From JAEZPW01 sp035629075 (GTDB lineage Bacteria > Acidobacteriota > Terriglobia > Terriglobales > Acidobacteriaceae): a stretch of 64,000 bases of DNA. Where the stretch lies: positions 65,716 through 129,715 of the forward strand of contig DASPIK010000010.1 of the NCBI GenBank assembly GCA_035629075.1, written 5' to 3'. A program made the translations under genes and the position numbers. Under the pieces are notes generated by a model. That model was given only the letters and a program-made list of their open reading frames with translations. It searched no databases and had not been told where the DNA came from. Of this stretch, positions 56,106 through 64,000 are shown piece after piece (the first letter of the stretch is position 1; each line of letters begins with the position of its first letter).

Positions 56106-56338
56106 GGATGGTCTCCAATGTTAGTTTCGGGCCAACTACTATGACGCGATGAGAAGGTGAGAAGTTGAGGTTGTCTCTGGTGGCTTGCTGGTGACTGAGA
56201 AAAGGAAATCCGCAGGGTGCGCGGTTCGCGCGGAAATAGGCCAGTCCTTAATCCAGCACACCTGGCACGGAAGTGGCACGGCATCAGGTGTGGCACTACT
56301 CAGGTCGCAACTGAAACGCACCCTTTACCGCTTTGATG

Positions 56339-56728
56339 TCACTCCGAGATGCCCACCAGCGTGAATGGCCTCGTAGTCTTGTCCGGGAGGAGGAACTCGT
56401 AATCGCGGAAGAATTCGAACTGCGATTTCTGTTCTTCCCTGACGACTCTCGCTTTGTAAGTGCCCAGGACGAGCAGTCCTTTGTTGGAGCCGCCATTGGC
56501 GCGGTAGCTGCCGCCGGCGAGTTCGTATTTCTTTCCATCGATGACGACACTCAGGCGTTGCGGGCCTAAGCACGCTGAATCTCCCCCCAATGCTCGGCCG
56601 CAGAGCGGTTCAAGGCGGGAGGATACTATGCGCACGTCAATGGTGTAGTCGGCTGGGTTGGGGGTATCCAGGGCGGCGAAAACGAAGGTGGGCAACAGCA
56701 CCAGGACAACGCACAAAACGTTCTTCAT
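56339..56728 (-). CDS. Small exported hypothetical protein
   Basis: A 129-residue secreted protein. The ATG at 56728 has AGGAGC 5 nt upstream and begins a signal peptide (M-K-N-V-L-C-V-V-L-V-L-L-P-T-F-V-F-A). The mature part (A-D-Y-T-I-D-V-R-I-V-S-S-R-L) has three beta-type segments, one Cys pair (P-L-C-G-R ... S-A-C-L-G), then I-D-G-K-K-Y-E-L-A-G-G, G-L-L-V-L-G-T-Y-K-A-R-V and Y-E-F-L-L-P-D. No family recognised; similar short proteins are common in this group of bacteria. Confidence 0.75.
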   Translation of the reverse strand: MKNVLCVVLVLLPTFVFAALDTPNPADYTIDVRIVSSRLEPLCGRALGGDSACLGPQRLSVVIDGKKYELAGGSYRANGGSNKGLLVLGTYKARVVREEQKSQFEFFRDYEFLLPDKTTRPFTLVGISE

Positions 56729-56905
56729 AGTTGCTCCTAGCTGGTGGAATGGTAGCCCCAGCCGACCCCTACTGCAAAGGGAAAGATGTGCGCCAACTTG
56801 CTCACCTGAAATTGCGAAATCAGAGGCAAGATGATTCCGGCGCGCAATCGTTTCAACACCTTCAAAGCCGCCATCGAAGCCGAACTGTGAGTCGAGAATC
56901 ACTGC

Positions 56906-56937
56906 AAAAAAACCGGCACACACGCTCGTGTGCCGGT
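56906..56937 (-). terminator. Intrinsic terminator of the GH2 gene
   Basis: On the minus strand ACCGGCACAC-GAGCGT-GTGTGCCGGT is followed by TTTTTT, 15 nt after the stop of the 56952-58787 gene. Confidence 0.95.
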
Positions 56938-56951
56938 CCATTCAAGACGCT

Positions 56952-58787
56952 CTACTCAGCTTTGCCGACGGTGCGTTCCTTGTATGCTTTCTGAAGAACG
57001 AAGAACGCTTTCTTTTTATCGCCTTGATCGGAGAGCAGGCCTTTGCGATTGAAGAAATCCTGCACACCGGGCAGCGGGCGACGAGGCGAGCGGAAATCCA
57101 TCAAGATCCAGGGACTCAAGCCTCGCACCTGGGGAATGCGATTGATCATCGCAAGTTGGTGCTCGTAGATGTTGGCCTGGTATTCCTCAGTCCAGCGCTG
57201 TGAGGGGGCGCCGTGCAAACCGAACTTCGCGTCGCCACCAAATTCGCTAACGATGACCGGTTTGTCGACACGAATGTCCCATTCGGTTCGATCCGCAGCT
57301 TCGGGTGTTTGTTCATACCAGCCGATGTACTCGTTGATTCCGATCACATCGAGCGACTTGCCGAGTGGATCGTTCACGATTTTCTTGCCTTTTTCACCCC
57401 AGACCAAAAGTGCCGCTGTAACCAGTCGCGAAGGATCCAACTCGCGCGTGCGTGCCACGAGTGTCTCAAGGAATGCAGTCCGTGCTGCACTGGCAGGAGT
57501 CTCGTTCGCCACCGACCACAGGACGACCGACGCCTTGTTGCGGTCCCTGCTGATCATCTCTTCAAGCTGTTGCTTTGCCTTTGCAAGTACCGCCGGATTG
57601 TCGAACTGGCAGGCCCAGTAGACCGGTATCTCCGACCAGATCAGCACCCCCATGCGGTCGGCCCACCGAGTCATGCGCTCGTCGTGCGGATAGTGAGCCA
57701 GACGCACGAAGTTGCCGCCAAGTTCCTGAACCCATCCGAGCAAAGTTTTCGCATCCTGATCCGAATAGGCGCGTCCTGTGCGATACGGAGCCTCAGCGTG
57801 CACCGAAATGCCGCGAAGAAAAATGGGTTTGCCGTTCAGCAGAATTTGCGTGCCGCGCACCTCTATCGTTCGGAAACCGACTTCGTCTTCAAGCTTGTCG
57901 TCGCCGGCGCTGACTTCCAGCTTGTAAAGCTTTGGCTTCTCCGGCGACCACAGCTCAAGGTTCGCAGCGTGCAGTTGGAATCTGGCGCGACCATCGGCTT
58001 CCACCTTGCTCGTCTGGCTGACACGCTGCTCAGGGATCGTCACCGTAACCGCGGTGCCGGGCTCTGCGCCGTCCACGTGCACCCAGCCCTCAATCTCAGT
58101 CTTGGTGCCGCGCTTCAGTTGCAGGCTGTAGTCATCGATGAAGCGTTCTGGCACCTCGACCAGCGACACGTCTCTCGTGAGGCCGCCATAGTTCCACCAG
58201 TCGGTCTGCGTTGTCGGTGCACCATCCGCGAGACGGGTCGAATCCACCGCGACCACTACGAAATTGCCTCCGTGGCGCACGAGGTTCGTGATCTCACAGT
58301 CGAACGCCGTAAAGCCGCCTTCGTGCTCGCACGCTTTCATGCCGTTGACCCATACGAACGAGCGATAATTCGCTGCTCCGACATGAAAGAAAACGCGCCA
58401 TCCCGGCTTGGGTTGGTAATCGAAGTCCTTCTGATACCACACCACGCCCTCGTACAGGAACAGCGACTCGCGCTGCGTGTTCCAGTCACCCGGCACCCGC
58501 AACGTCGCTGATTTCTGGAAGTCGTACTCTAGTGGCCCATCGATTTCTTCTTTTCTTTGGTTGAGGAAGTAGCCGTCTTTGCGAACCCTGCCGTGGAAAT
58601 CAAAAAGTCCGGTGGCGTAAGGGTCGACGATCGTGCGCCATTCGCCGTTCAGCGTCGTCGTTTTGCGATGATCGACGTTCACCAAAACGATAGGACCGCG
58701 TTCGTCTGGCCTCGGTGCCTGTGCCAACATAGCCCCTGCACAGCCGACTAACAAAGACACGACGACTGCCGCTCTTTTGATCCACAT
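56952..58787 (-). CDS. Exported glycoside hydrolase family 2 (beta-glucuronidase-like)
   Basis: A 611-residue retaining glycosidase with a signal sequence (V-V-V-S-L-L-V-G-C-A-G-A-M-L-A-Q); L-L-V-G-C could also act as a lipobox. The domains are: sugar-binding jelly roll (about 45-215, W-Y-Q-K-D-F, V-W-V-N-G), Ig-like (about 220-310), and a TIM barrel (about 315-611). The acid/base is Glu429 in S-V-A-N-E-T-P and the nucleophile is Glu515 in V-S-E-F-G-G-D. G-G-N-F-V-R-L-A-H-Y-P-H-D matches the catalytic-domain signature. The length and the W-I-L-M-D-F-R-S-P-R-R near the end fit beta-glucuronidases more than beta-galactosidases, but the substrate is unproved. It has a strong terminator and no operon partner. 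Confidence 0.92.
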   Translation of the reverse strand: MWIKRAAVVVSLLVGCAGAMLAQAPRPDERGPIVLVNVDHRKTTTLNGEWRTIVDPYATGLFDFHGRVRKDGYFLNQRKEEIDGPLEYDFQKSATLRVPGDWNTQRESLFLYEGVVWYQKDFDYQPKPGWRVFFHVGAANYRSFVWVNGMKACEHEGGFTAFDCEITNLVRHGGNFVVVAVDSTRLADGAPTTQTDWWNYGGLTRDVSLVEVPERFIDDYSLQLKRGTKTEIEGWVHVDGAEPGTAVTVTIPEQRVSQTSKVEADGRARFQLHAANLELWSPEKPKLYKLEVSAGDDKLEDEVGFRTIEVRGTQILLNGKPIFLRGISVHAEAPYRTGRAYSDQDAKTLLGWVQELGGNFVRLAHYPHDERMTRWADRMGVLIWSEIPVYWACQFDNPAVLAKAKQQLEEMISRDRNKASVVLWSVANETPASAARTAFLETLVARTRELDPSRLVTAALLVWGEKGKKIVNDPLGKSLDVIGINEYIGWYEQTPEAADRTEWDIRVDKPVIVSEFGGDAKFGLHGAPSQRWTEEYQANIYEHQLAMINRIPQVRGLSPWILMDFRSPRRPLPGVQDFFNRKGLLSDQGDKKKAFFVLQKAYKERTVGKAE

Positions 58788-58861
58788 CACGGTTCGGACC
58801 TCGATTGCTTGATTTGCTGAAGTTCCCGACTATTGTGTTTCGAATATCGCGCGAAGGGAAA

Positions 58862-58893
58862 TAAAAACAGGGCCGGCGATTAACACCGGCCCT
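58862..58893 (-). terminator. Intrinsic terminator of the S46 peptidase gene
   Basis: On the minus strand AGGGCCGG-TGTTAATCG-CCGGCCCT (8-bp stem) is followed by GTTTTTATT, about 25 nt after the stop. Confidence 0.93.
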
Positions 58894-58918
58894 GCTGCAC
58901 TGCTTTTCTATTACTCGA

Positions 58919-61108
58919 CTACTTCCCAGGCTGATCGACGTTAGTGCCGCGCAGTTCGTTGACGACGTTCGTTGCGTGGTCAACAACTTCCATCTGCCAC
59001 AGCATGTAACGGACGTCGCAAGCGATGGTGCGCGTGGTGGCCGGGTTGAAGTCCCAGTCTGAGATGACCGAGTCCAGCGTTCCATCGAATGCCAGTCCGA
59101 CCAGTTCCGCGCGGCTGTTCAGCACGGGCGATCCGGAGTTGCCGCCGGTGATGTCCAGCGTAGCGAGGTAGTTCACGGGTACGGAGTCGAGCGAAGCTAC
59201 GCCGTACTTGCCGAACTTCTTCTCCTTGATCGCGGCCAACTGCGTGGCAGGCGCGTCGAATTCGCCCTTGCCCGTGTACTTCGCCGTAATGCCTCGTAGA
59301 GTCGTGAAGGGCGTCCAGGCAGTGCCGTCGGCGTTGCCGTCGGTACGGCCAGCGACCTTGCCGTAGGTTACGCGCAGGGTGCTGTTCGCGTCGGGATAGA
59401 CCGCCTCGCCCTTGCTGTTGCGATAGGCGATGAGCGCCTTCATGTAGTTGGCATACGCCTGCTGGATTTTGCCCGAAAGGTCGCGATCACGATCGTCCAG
59501 GCGCTTGGTGTCGTCGGCCAGAGCAACGGCCGCTTTGATGAATGTGTCGTCACTCGCCTTGAACGCCGCGGCGTCGCGATCAAACCATGCCATGCGCGTT
59601 GCCTTGTCGGCCAACTTGCTTCCGGCATATAGCTTGTCCAGTTGCGCGCCGATTTCGGCTTCGCTCATGCCCGGCTTCAGCCCGAGAGCACTCACGTACG
59701 CCGCATTCTGATCAGCAGCGGGCAGGCTCAGATACTGCGCCAGGAAGTGCCGCGCAAGCGACTTGTCTACCTGCTCGTCGTAGCGCTTGTCGATGGCTTC
59801 GAGAGCGGCGCGCAGTCGCGGCCAATCGCGCTGCTGGAACCCGATCTTGCGCTTCATGTCATCGGGCTCGGCTTTCTGGGTCGCGAACTCGTACAGCGTC
59901 CGGGCGCTGTCGAGCAAGCGCGGCGACGTATAGCCCAGCAGGAATTCGCGCTTCGTGATCGCGTCGCGCTCGGCGATCAGGCTCTCGATGGCAGCGATGT
60001 CGGAGCCGTACTGCGCCTGGCGCGCCTTGTCCGCGTTAACCCACGCCTTCAGGGCGTTGAACGCGGCCTGCTTGCGCGCAAGCAAGTCGGAGCCCTTGTA
60101 GCTGTCAAGCATGCCCTGGCGGTTCTTGTAGTAGTTGTTGATGCCTGCCACGGTGCTCGCATAAGAGATGGCCGCCGCGTCGCGCCCCTTGGTCTCGCGT
60201 TCGATGATTGCCAGTTGCTCGCCAGAGGCCTTCACGAAAGCCGGGTAGTTCCAACCAAACGTGAAATCAACCTCCGACGGCAGACGGTGACGGTTCGTGC
60301 GTCCCGGATAGCCGGTAACCATCACGAAGTCGCCCTCTTTCACACCCTGCGCGGCGACTTTCAGGTAGTGCTTGGGGCGATAGGGAACGTTCTCGGGCGA
60401 GTAGTCGGCAGGCTTGCCATCTTTGCCCACGTAGGCGCGATAGAAGCTGTAGTCGCCCGTATGACGCGGCCACATCCAGTTGTCGGTGTCGCCGCCGAAC
60501 TTGCCCACGCTCTCCGGCGGATTGTGCACCAGGCGCACGTCGCGGATTTCGAGCTGCTTGATCAGGTAGTACTCAAGACCGCCGTAGAAGCTTGCCACTG
60601 TGCAGCGATGCCCGGCGTCTTTTTCGCAAGTCGCAACAACCGACTTCTGGTTCGTTTCGATCGCGGTCGTGCGGTCTTTACCGGTCAGCTTGGCCGTCTT
60701 CGGGTCGATGACCTTGTCGGTCACGTTCTGGACGTCAACGGTGACGAACACGCGGCTGCCGGGCGCGGCCGGAAGTTCTTCGGCCAGCGTCTTGGCCAGG
60801 AATCCGTCGCGCAGCAGGTTCTTCTGCACAGTCGAGTTGTACTGAATGCTGCCGTAGGCGCAGTGATGGTTCGTGACCACCAGGCCCTGCGGTGAGACGA
60901 AAGACGCCGTGCATCCGCCCAGGCTCACGATGGCGTTCATTGGGAACTCGGTGAGCTGCGTCATCGTCTTCGGATCGAGCTCAAGGCCAGCGGCCTTCAG
61001 CTTGCTGCCGATGTCGGGAAGCTGTTTCGGCATCCACATGCCTTCATCTGCGGAGGCACTCGCCAGAAGCAAGGCACACGTAACTAGAGACAAGAGAAAT
61101 CGTTTCAT
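58919..61108 (-). CDS. S46 family dipeptidyl-peptidase (DPP7/DPP11 type)
   Basis: A 729-residue exported serine peptidase that removes dipeptides from N-termini. The ATG at 61108 has AAGGA 6 nt upstream and a signal peptide (M-K-R-F-L-L-S-L-V-T-C-A-L-L-L-A-S-A-S-A). The domain starts D-E-G-M-W-M-P-K-Q-L and the chymotrypsin-fold parts include T-N-H-H-C (79-83, catalytic His) and the catalytic Ser658 in G-G-N-S-G-S-P-V-L, very near Ser657 of a characterised family member. N-W-M-W-P-R-H-T-G-D-Y-S-F is a family motif. The residue 18 after the Ser is Gly676; as I recall, the DPP7 group has Gly here and the Asp/Glu-specific DPP11 group Arg, so DPP7-like specificity is favoured. Confidence 0.95.
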   Translation of the reverse strand: MKRFLLSLVTCALLLASASADEGMWMPKQLPDIGSKLKAAGLELDPKTMTQLTEFPMNAIVSLGGCTASFVSPQGLVVTNHHCAYGSIQYNSTVQKNLLRDGFLAKTLAEELPAAPGSRVFVTVDVQNVTDKVIDPKTAKLTGKDRTTAIETNQKSVVATCEKDAGHRCTVASFYGGLEYYLIKQLEIRDVRLVHNPPESVGKFGGDTDNWMWPRHTGDYSFYRAYVGKDGKPADYSPENVPYRPKHYLKVAAQGVKEGDFVMVTGYPGRTNRHRLPSEVDFTFGWNYPAFVKASGEQLAIIERETKGRDAAAISYASTVAGINNYYKNRQGMLDSYKGSDLLARKQAAFNALKAWVNADKARQAQYGSDIAAIESLIAERDAITKREFLLGYTSPRLLDSARTLYEFATQKAEPDDMKRKIGFQQRDWPRLRAALEAIDKRYDEQVDKSLARHFLAQYLSLPAADQNAAYVSALGLKPGMSEAEIGAQLDKLYAGSKLADKATRMAWFDRDAAAFKASDDTFIKAAVALADDTKRLDDRDRDLSGKIQQAYANYMKALIAYRNSKGEAVYPDANSTLRVTYGKVAGRTDGNADGTAWTPFTTLRGITAKYTGKGEFDAPATQLAAIKEKKFGKYGVASLDSVPVNYLATLDITGGNSGSPVLNSRAELVGLAFDGTLDSVISDWDFNPATTRTIACDVRYMLWQMEVVDHATNVVNELRGTNVDQPGK

Positions 61109-61253
61109 GGCAATCCTTGACAGCTCGGGATGTGTAAAGGATACCAGCCGGGCACTCAGAAGCGAATGCGTCTGCGATTTAGTTTTGCTCGGCGTCGGCT
61201 CGGGGTTGAGTTCGCGCAAGCGTTCAGTTGTGATGCCGATTCGCCGATGGTGC

Positions 61254-61290
61254 CCCACCCTCGCGCCGTGATGTTCGGCGCTAGGGTGGG
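61254..61290. repeat. Large inverted repeat CCCACCCT...AGGGTGGG
   Basis: CCCACCCTCGCGCCG-TGATGTT-CGGCGCTAGGGTGGG, an imperfect 15-bp stem between the S46 peptidase and the 61355 gene. There is no T-run. It is probably an intergenic repeat element; the GGGG/CCCC-type core recalls the elements at 20674 and 24773. Confidence 0.6.
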
Positions 61291-61354
61291 TCCGGTGCGG
61301 TGCATGCTCCGGCAGGGTCGAACGGAACAATGATCGCGGGCTGACGAGCAATCG

Positions 61355-62374
61355 CTATCGGAGAGAACCCCAATGCAGTGTCGAATAATCGCCAGCGTAC
61401 AAGAAAACCAGATCGTCACCCTCGGTGCCTAGCAAAACATTGATAGCGTCCGGCTCCCCGTACTTCTTGATGCTCCCAGGAATTGGCACCCAACTGGCGA
61501 GTCCCGTGGCGTCGTCCGTATGTAATCGAAAAATCCCCAGCATACCTTCCTTGCTGGCGGCACTATTGAAGCTCGCGTGAGCAATACCTGACTTTGTCAC
61601 CGCAAAACCGGTCATCTGTGCATTTCCGAGGTCAGGAAGTCTCCAGCGGTGAACTTTCATTGTCGGAAGGCGCAACTCGATGTATTCGCCGGCCATGCCA
61701 GAGTAAACAGCCACCTTGTCTCGTGTGCAGCGCATATAGAAGGGCTTGCTGGTTCCACCATTCATCCAAACTGCGAAGCGCCCCGGAAAATCGGACTTTT
61801 TCAGGAAGCTGACATCTTCTCCATTTTCGAAAGTAAACTTACGCAATATCGTGTAGTCGTGTTGTGTAACTTTGTTCTCCACGTCGCGATCATGACCAAA
61901 CGCCCAAACGCCACCATCGTTCGTTGAACACACATTATCGGCAACGAACGGAGTTGTACGAATCACCTGTTCTACCTTGCCCGCCTGATCCGTTCTTGCT
62001 ATGAAATGGGCAATCCTCCCATCCTCATGGACTGAGTAACCGGAAGCCAGAATCGATCCGCTCTCGGTTACGGAAGCATCCAGCAGAACAACCCGCCGCG
62101 AATTCGGAAACCAGATCGTCGCCGACACAGGATTTGTGCCTGCTACATCTTGCACAAAAAGATTGGGCACATTGGGTCCGGCCACTTCGCGTTCGCGCTG
62201 GATGACGTATCGTTTATCCAACTTTGGAAGGGGCTTCCAAGGAGCAAACAGATCGCCAGAAACTTTTTCCGTTTTGGTAGTTCGAAACGGTTCACTCGAA
62301 TCGCCGATTGTTTGCGAATGCACAAATGTGCAACCTGCAACTAGGATGAGCAGCAAAATCCAACGAGGGTGCAT
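61355..62374 (-). CDS. Hypothetical lipoprotein
   Basis: A 339-residue exported protein of unknown function. The ATG at 62374 is preferred because AAGGAGA lies 7 nt upstream; an ATG at 62380 overlaps that site. The signal (M-H-P-R-W-I-L-L-L-I-L-V-A-G-C-T-F) has a lipobox-like L-V-A-G-C. The mature part consists of repeated beta motifs with short turns (S-G-S-I-L-A-S-G-Y-S-V-H-E-D-G-R-I-A-H-F, G-G-V-W-A-F-G-H-D, Y-I-E-L-R-L-P-T-M-K-V-H-R-W-R-L), which suggests a six- or seven-bladed propeller. It starts 12 nt after a possible frameshifted gene, so both may belong to one transcript. Confidence 0.75.
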   Translation of the reverse strand: MHPRWILLLILVAGCTFVHSQTIGDSSEPFRTTKTEKVSGDLFAPWKPLPKLDKRYVIQREREVAGPNVPNLFVQDVAGTNPVSATIWFPNSRRVVLLDASVTESGSILASGYSVHEDGRIAHFIARTDQAGKVEQVIRTTPFVADNVCSTNDGGVWAFGHDRDVENKVTQHDYTILRKFTFENGEDVSFLKKSDFPGRFAVWMNGGTSKPFYMRCTRDKVAVYSGMAGEYIELRLPTMKVHRWRLPDLGNAQMTGFAVTKSGIAHASFNSAASKEGMLGIFRLHTDDATGLASWVPIPGSIKKYGEPDAINVLLGTEGDDLVFLYAGDYSTLHWGSLR

Positions 62375-62385
62375 AATCATTCTCC

Positions 62386-62819
62386 TTACCAGCAACCGTT
62401 AAAGTTTTGACAAATGTCGAAGGTGAGACAGCCAACCTGGCCCTCGTTACAGATCAGTGCTCTTTCAGAGACTCCGTTCTCGCACACTGAATTCTCGGTG
62501 TCGATGCTCCAGTTGTCGACCGGACAGTAAGTGCCACCCCATCCACATCCACCAGACGGAACAAGGTATGCGAAGTGTTCGAAACAGGACGACCAACCTG
62601 AGCTCGCTGGAAACGCGGAGAATTCAAATCCTCGATGAAAACGGCACTGGTCAGTTTTGCCTTGGGGGGCACGCACGACTTGCCCCGTACTCGAGAAGCC
62701 TCGCCGACTCTCTGCCCAAATCGAGTCACTGGCTTCGGCGCACCATCATAGATACTCGTCAACACTAGTCCTCGTGAATCGATGAGATGCGTTGTCGCAC
62801 CAAGCTGACAAAGAAACAA
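62386..62819 (-). pseudogene. Possible frameshifted Cys-rich exported protein
   Basis: Two overlapping frames look like parts of one gene. The upstream frame (about 62819-62640) reads G-L-V-L-T-S-I-Y-D-G-A-P-K-P-V-T-R-F-G-Q-R-V-G. The downstream frame (about 62650-62386) has G-G-C-G-W-G-G-T-Y-C-P-V-D-N, E-N-S-V-C-E-N-G and C-L-T-F-D-I-C-Q-N-F-N-G-C-W. The eight or so Cys would form disulfides in an exported protein. No signal peptide is clearly recognisable and the junction (near 62640) is a guess. It ends 12 nt before the next gene start. It may also be non-coding. Confidence 0.35.
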
Positions 62820-62991
62820 TACGAGTTAGACCATGTGTACGCATGATGTTTTGGTTGCAATCCTTCCTTTCAGGTCACCTTTAAAGAACAGAGCTGCTGC
62901 GCGGCCATCGATGATACATGGGCGTGCCACAACCGTCTACACTACGTCTGATTGCTGTTTCATTTTAAAAACTCTTGGGCCCTCCGCATCC

Positions 62992-63471
62992 TTACTGCGC
63001 CAGGGCCTTCCACGCTGCACTCCAATCCTGGCGCCGCTTGTAGACATACGCCGCCACGCACAAATCGTAAGCTACACAAAAGAAACCGTACGCTAGTGGG
63101 ATCGCGGTCAACTGGCCCGGCTCGAACGCTGAGTACAGCCCATGCGCTTGAAATTCGTGCAGCAGGTCCCAGAGTCCGTGCACGGCGTACCCGGCGATCA
63201 GCGCGACGGGTACGCGAATTCCCAGCAGGCCTATCGCTCCAAACGCCACGACCACAGCCGTCTCCAGCCGCCAGGCGGTCGCAACTCCGAAGTAAGCCGT
63301 GAAAGCGAGATAGAACGCGGCGATCATGATGAGGAACAGCGCGTAAAACATCTGCTCTGCCCTGCCGGCGAGTTTTCTTCTGATGATGCAGATTGTGCCC
63401 ACTGCCGCCATGACCCCGACCACCGCGTACAGGATCACGATCACCACGAATCCAACCGTGCTGTGGCCCAT
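62992..63471 (-). CDS. Multi-spanning membrane protein, DUF6010-like
   Basis: A 159-residue inner-membrane protein with four or five helices (about 8-28, 40-62, 68-90, 85-100 and 120-145). G-Y-A-V-H-G-L-W-D-L-L-H-E-F and later P-L-A-Y-G-F-F-C-V-A-Y-D recall the W-D-x-x-H segment of DUF6010 proteins; the match is tentative. Its promoter must lie in the 160-bp gap shared with the divergent gene at 63635. Function unknown. Confidence 0.78.
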   Translation of the reverse strand: MGHSTVGFVVIVILYAVVGVMAAVGTICIIRRKLAGRAEQMFYALFLIMIAAFYLAFTAYFGVATAWRLETAVVVAFGAIGLLGIRVPVALIAGYAVHGLWDLLHEFQAHGLYSAFEPGQLTAIPLAYGFFCVAYDLCVAAYVYKRRQDWSAAWKALAQ

Positions 63472-63634
63472 CGTTCTGCCTCCGTTCCGGGAGCGCTCAT
63501 CATAGCCCCTGTCCGGGTATGTTCGATGACATCCGCGCTACTTTACGAAGCAACGACGGGATATCTACGGCGGGGTGAGTTCAAGAACGGACATTCGGGT
63601 ATCCTGATCGGCGAAAGCTCGCTTTCCGATACAC

Positions 63635-64000
63635 ATGACCTGCGCAAAAGGCCTGCTCGCTTCCGTGTTGTTACTGATGCCATTTCTTGCATTGGCGCAA
63701 GACCCGCCGCGCGCCTACATCGGAGTCTTCGCCTGCCAGCAACAGCCGCAAACGAAACGAAGCGCCACGCTCGTTTCGAAGACCGGAGCGCAAGCGTACA
63801 TCGAGGCGAACGTGCGGGTGGTCGCGAGTCGACGCGATGAATCATCGGGCGAACCTTCGCACAAATGCCGAGTCGACTGGACTCTGCACGTCGCGGCGTC
63901 CGGCCAGACGACGTTCGAAGCGGTTCCGGTCCACAGCTACACCGAGAAAGAGTTCAATGTAGGCTTTTCGACGGATGCTTCAACCTACTACGGTGGTTCG
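63635..64000 (+). CDS. Small exported protein, 3' end outside window
   Basis: The frame opens at the ATG at 63635 and is still open at the window edge, so the C-terminus is missing. A signal peptide is clear (M-T-C-A-K-G-L-L-A-S-V-L-L-L-M-P-F-L-A-L-A-Q). The mature N-terminus reads D-P-P-R-A-Y-I-G-V-F-A-C-Q-Q-Q-P, then a stretch of beta-like segments (A-Y-I-E-A-N-V-R-V-V-A-S, T-F-E-A-V-P-V-H-S-Y). Two Cys are seen so far (A-C-Q and K-C-R-V). No family was recognised. Confidence 0.72.
   Translation, partial: MTCAKGLLASVLLLMPFLALAQDPPRAYIGVFACQQQPQTKRSATLVSKTGAQAYIEANVRVVASRRDESSGEPSHKCRVDWTLHVAASGQTTFEAVPVHSYTEKEFNVGFSTDASTYYGGS

Noticed and set aside
59642..60895. A 417-residue plus-strand open frame opposite the S46 peptidase gene
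   Set aside because: The opposite strand carries conserved S46 motifs; this is an antisense shadow.
1..64000. tRNA, rRNA, CRISPR array, prophage or insertion-sequence genes
   Set aside because: None was recognised by reading; a short tRNA could have been missed without a covariance search.

Overview
The window looks like a 64 kb stretch of an acidobacterial chromosome (Acidobacteriota, probably Terriglobia). This is inferred from overall gene content and style: a high-GC genome, many secreted or lipoprotein genes of unknown function, an OmpA-like protein, S46 and M13 peptidases, a DUF5666-like lipoprotein, DUF1385 next to prfA, a two-BON secreted protein, and short degenerate repeats between genes. 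No rRNA, tRNA, CRISPR array, insertion sequence or phage module was seen. Both edges cut genes: the 5' edge cuts purF and the 3' edge cuts a small secreted protein.

Layout. 1-5 kb: end of purF, a multi-spanning membrane protein, small ORFs and an M13 metallopeptidase. 5-12 kb: an exported phosphoesterase, a sorbosone dehydrogenase-like lipoprotein, and a very large secreted beta-helix protein with Ig-like repeats. 12-20 kb: an OmpA-family protein, a DNA methyltransferase-type repair protein, an island of small uncharacterised genes (one DUF4265, one frameshifted), a secreted protein and a double-BON protein. 19.6-32 kb: a CDF metal transporter and YtkA-like lipoprotein, an ATP-dependent DNA ligase carrying repeat-derived inserts, DUF1385-prfA, an aldehyde dehydrogenase, a frameshifted lipoprotein, a porin and prmC. 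54-64 kb: DUF6766 protein, HEAT-repeat protein, GH2 glycosidase, S46 peptidase and hypothetical exported proteins.

The most interesting region is 32-54 kb, which reads as an exopolysaccharide locus. A tight minus-strand operon (49710 to 39166) encodes, in order, a TPR plus beta-barrel outer-membrane protein, a GT4 glycosyltransferase, a nucleotidyltransferase-like protein lacking the usual NTP-binding signature, a STAS protein lacking the phosphorylatable serine, a MOP flippase fused to a ParB-like C-terminal domain, a Pro/Gln-rich exported protein and a thymidylate-kinase-like P-loop kinase. UDP-glucose dehydrogenase and a GtrB-like GT2 follow. A divergent, translationally coupled operon (50090-54382) encodes a GT-C-type membrane protein and three membrane-anchored or exported accessory proteins. 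Two secreted proteins at 32.3-36.2 kb, one with a GH71/GH99-like barrel, share an Ig-like module. The division of labour resembles Pel/Bcs-type secretion (TPR-barrel export, cytoplasmic GT, flippase, periplasmic glycosidase), but the parts are not recognisable Pel or Bcs orthologues.

A second theme is short repeats. A TGATT-rich array begins at the stop codon of four genes in the same sense orientation, and other intergenic-type repeats appear inside the DNA ligase reading frame.
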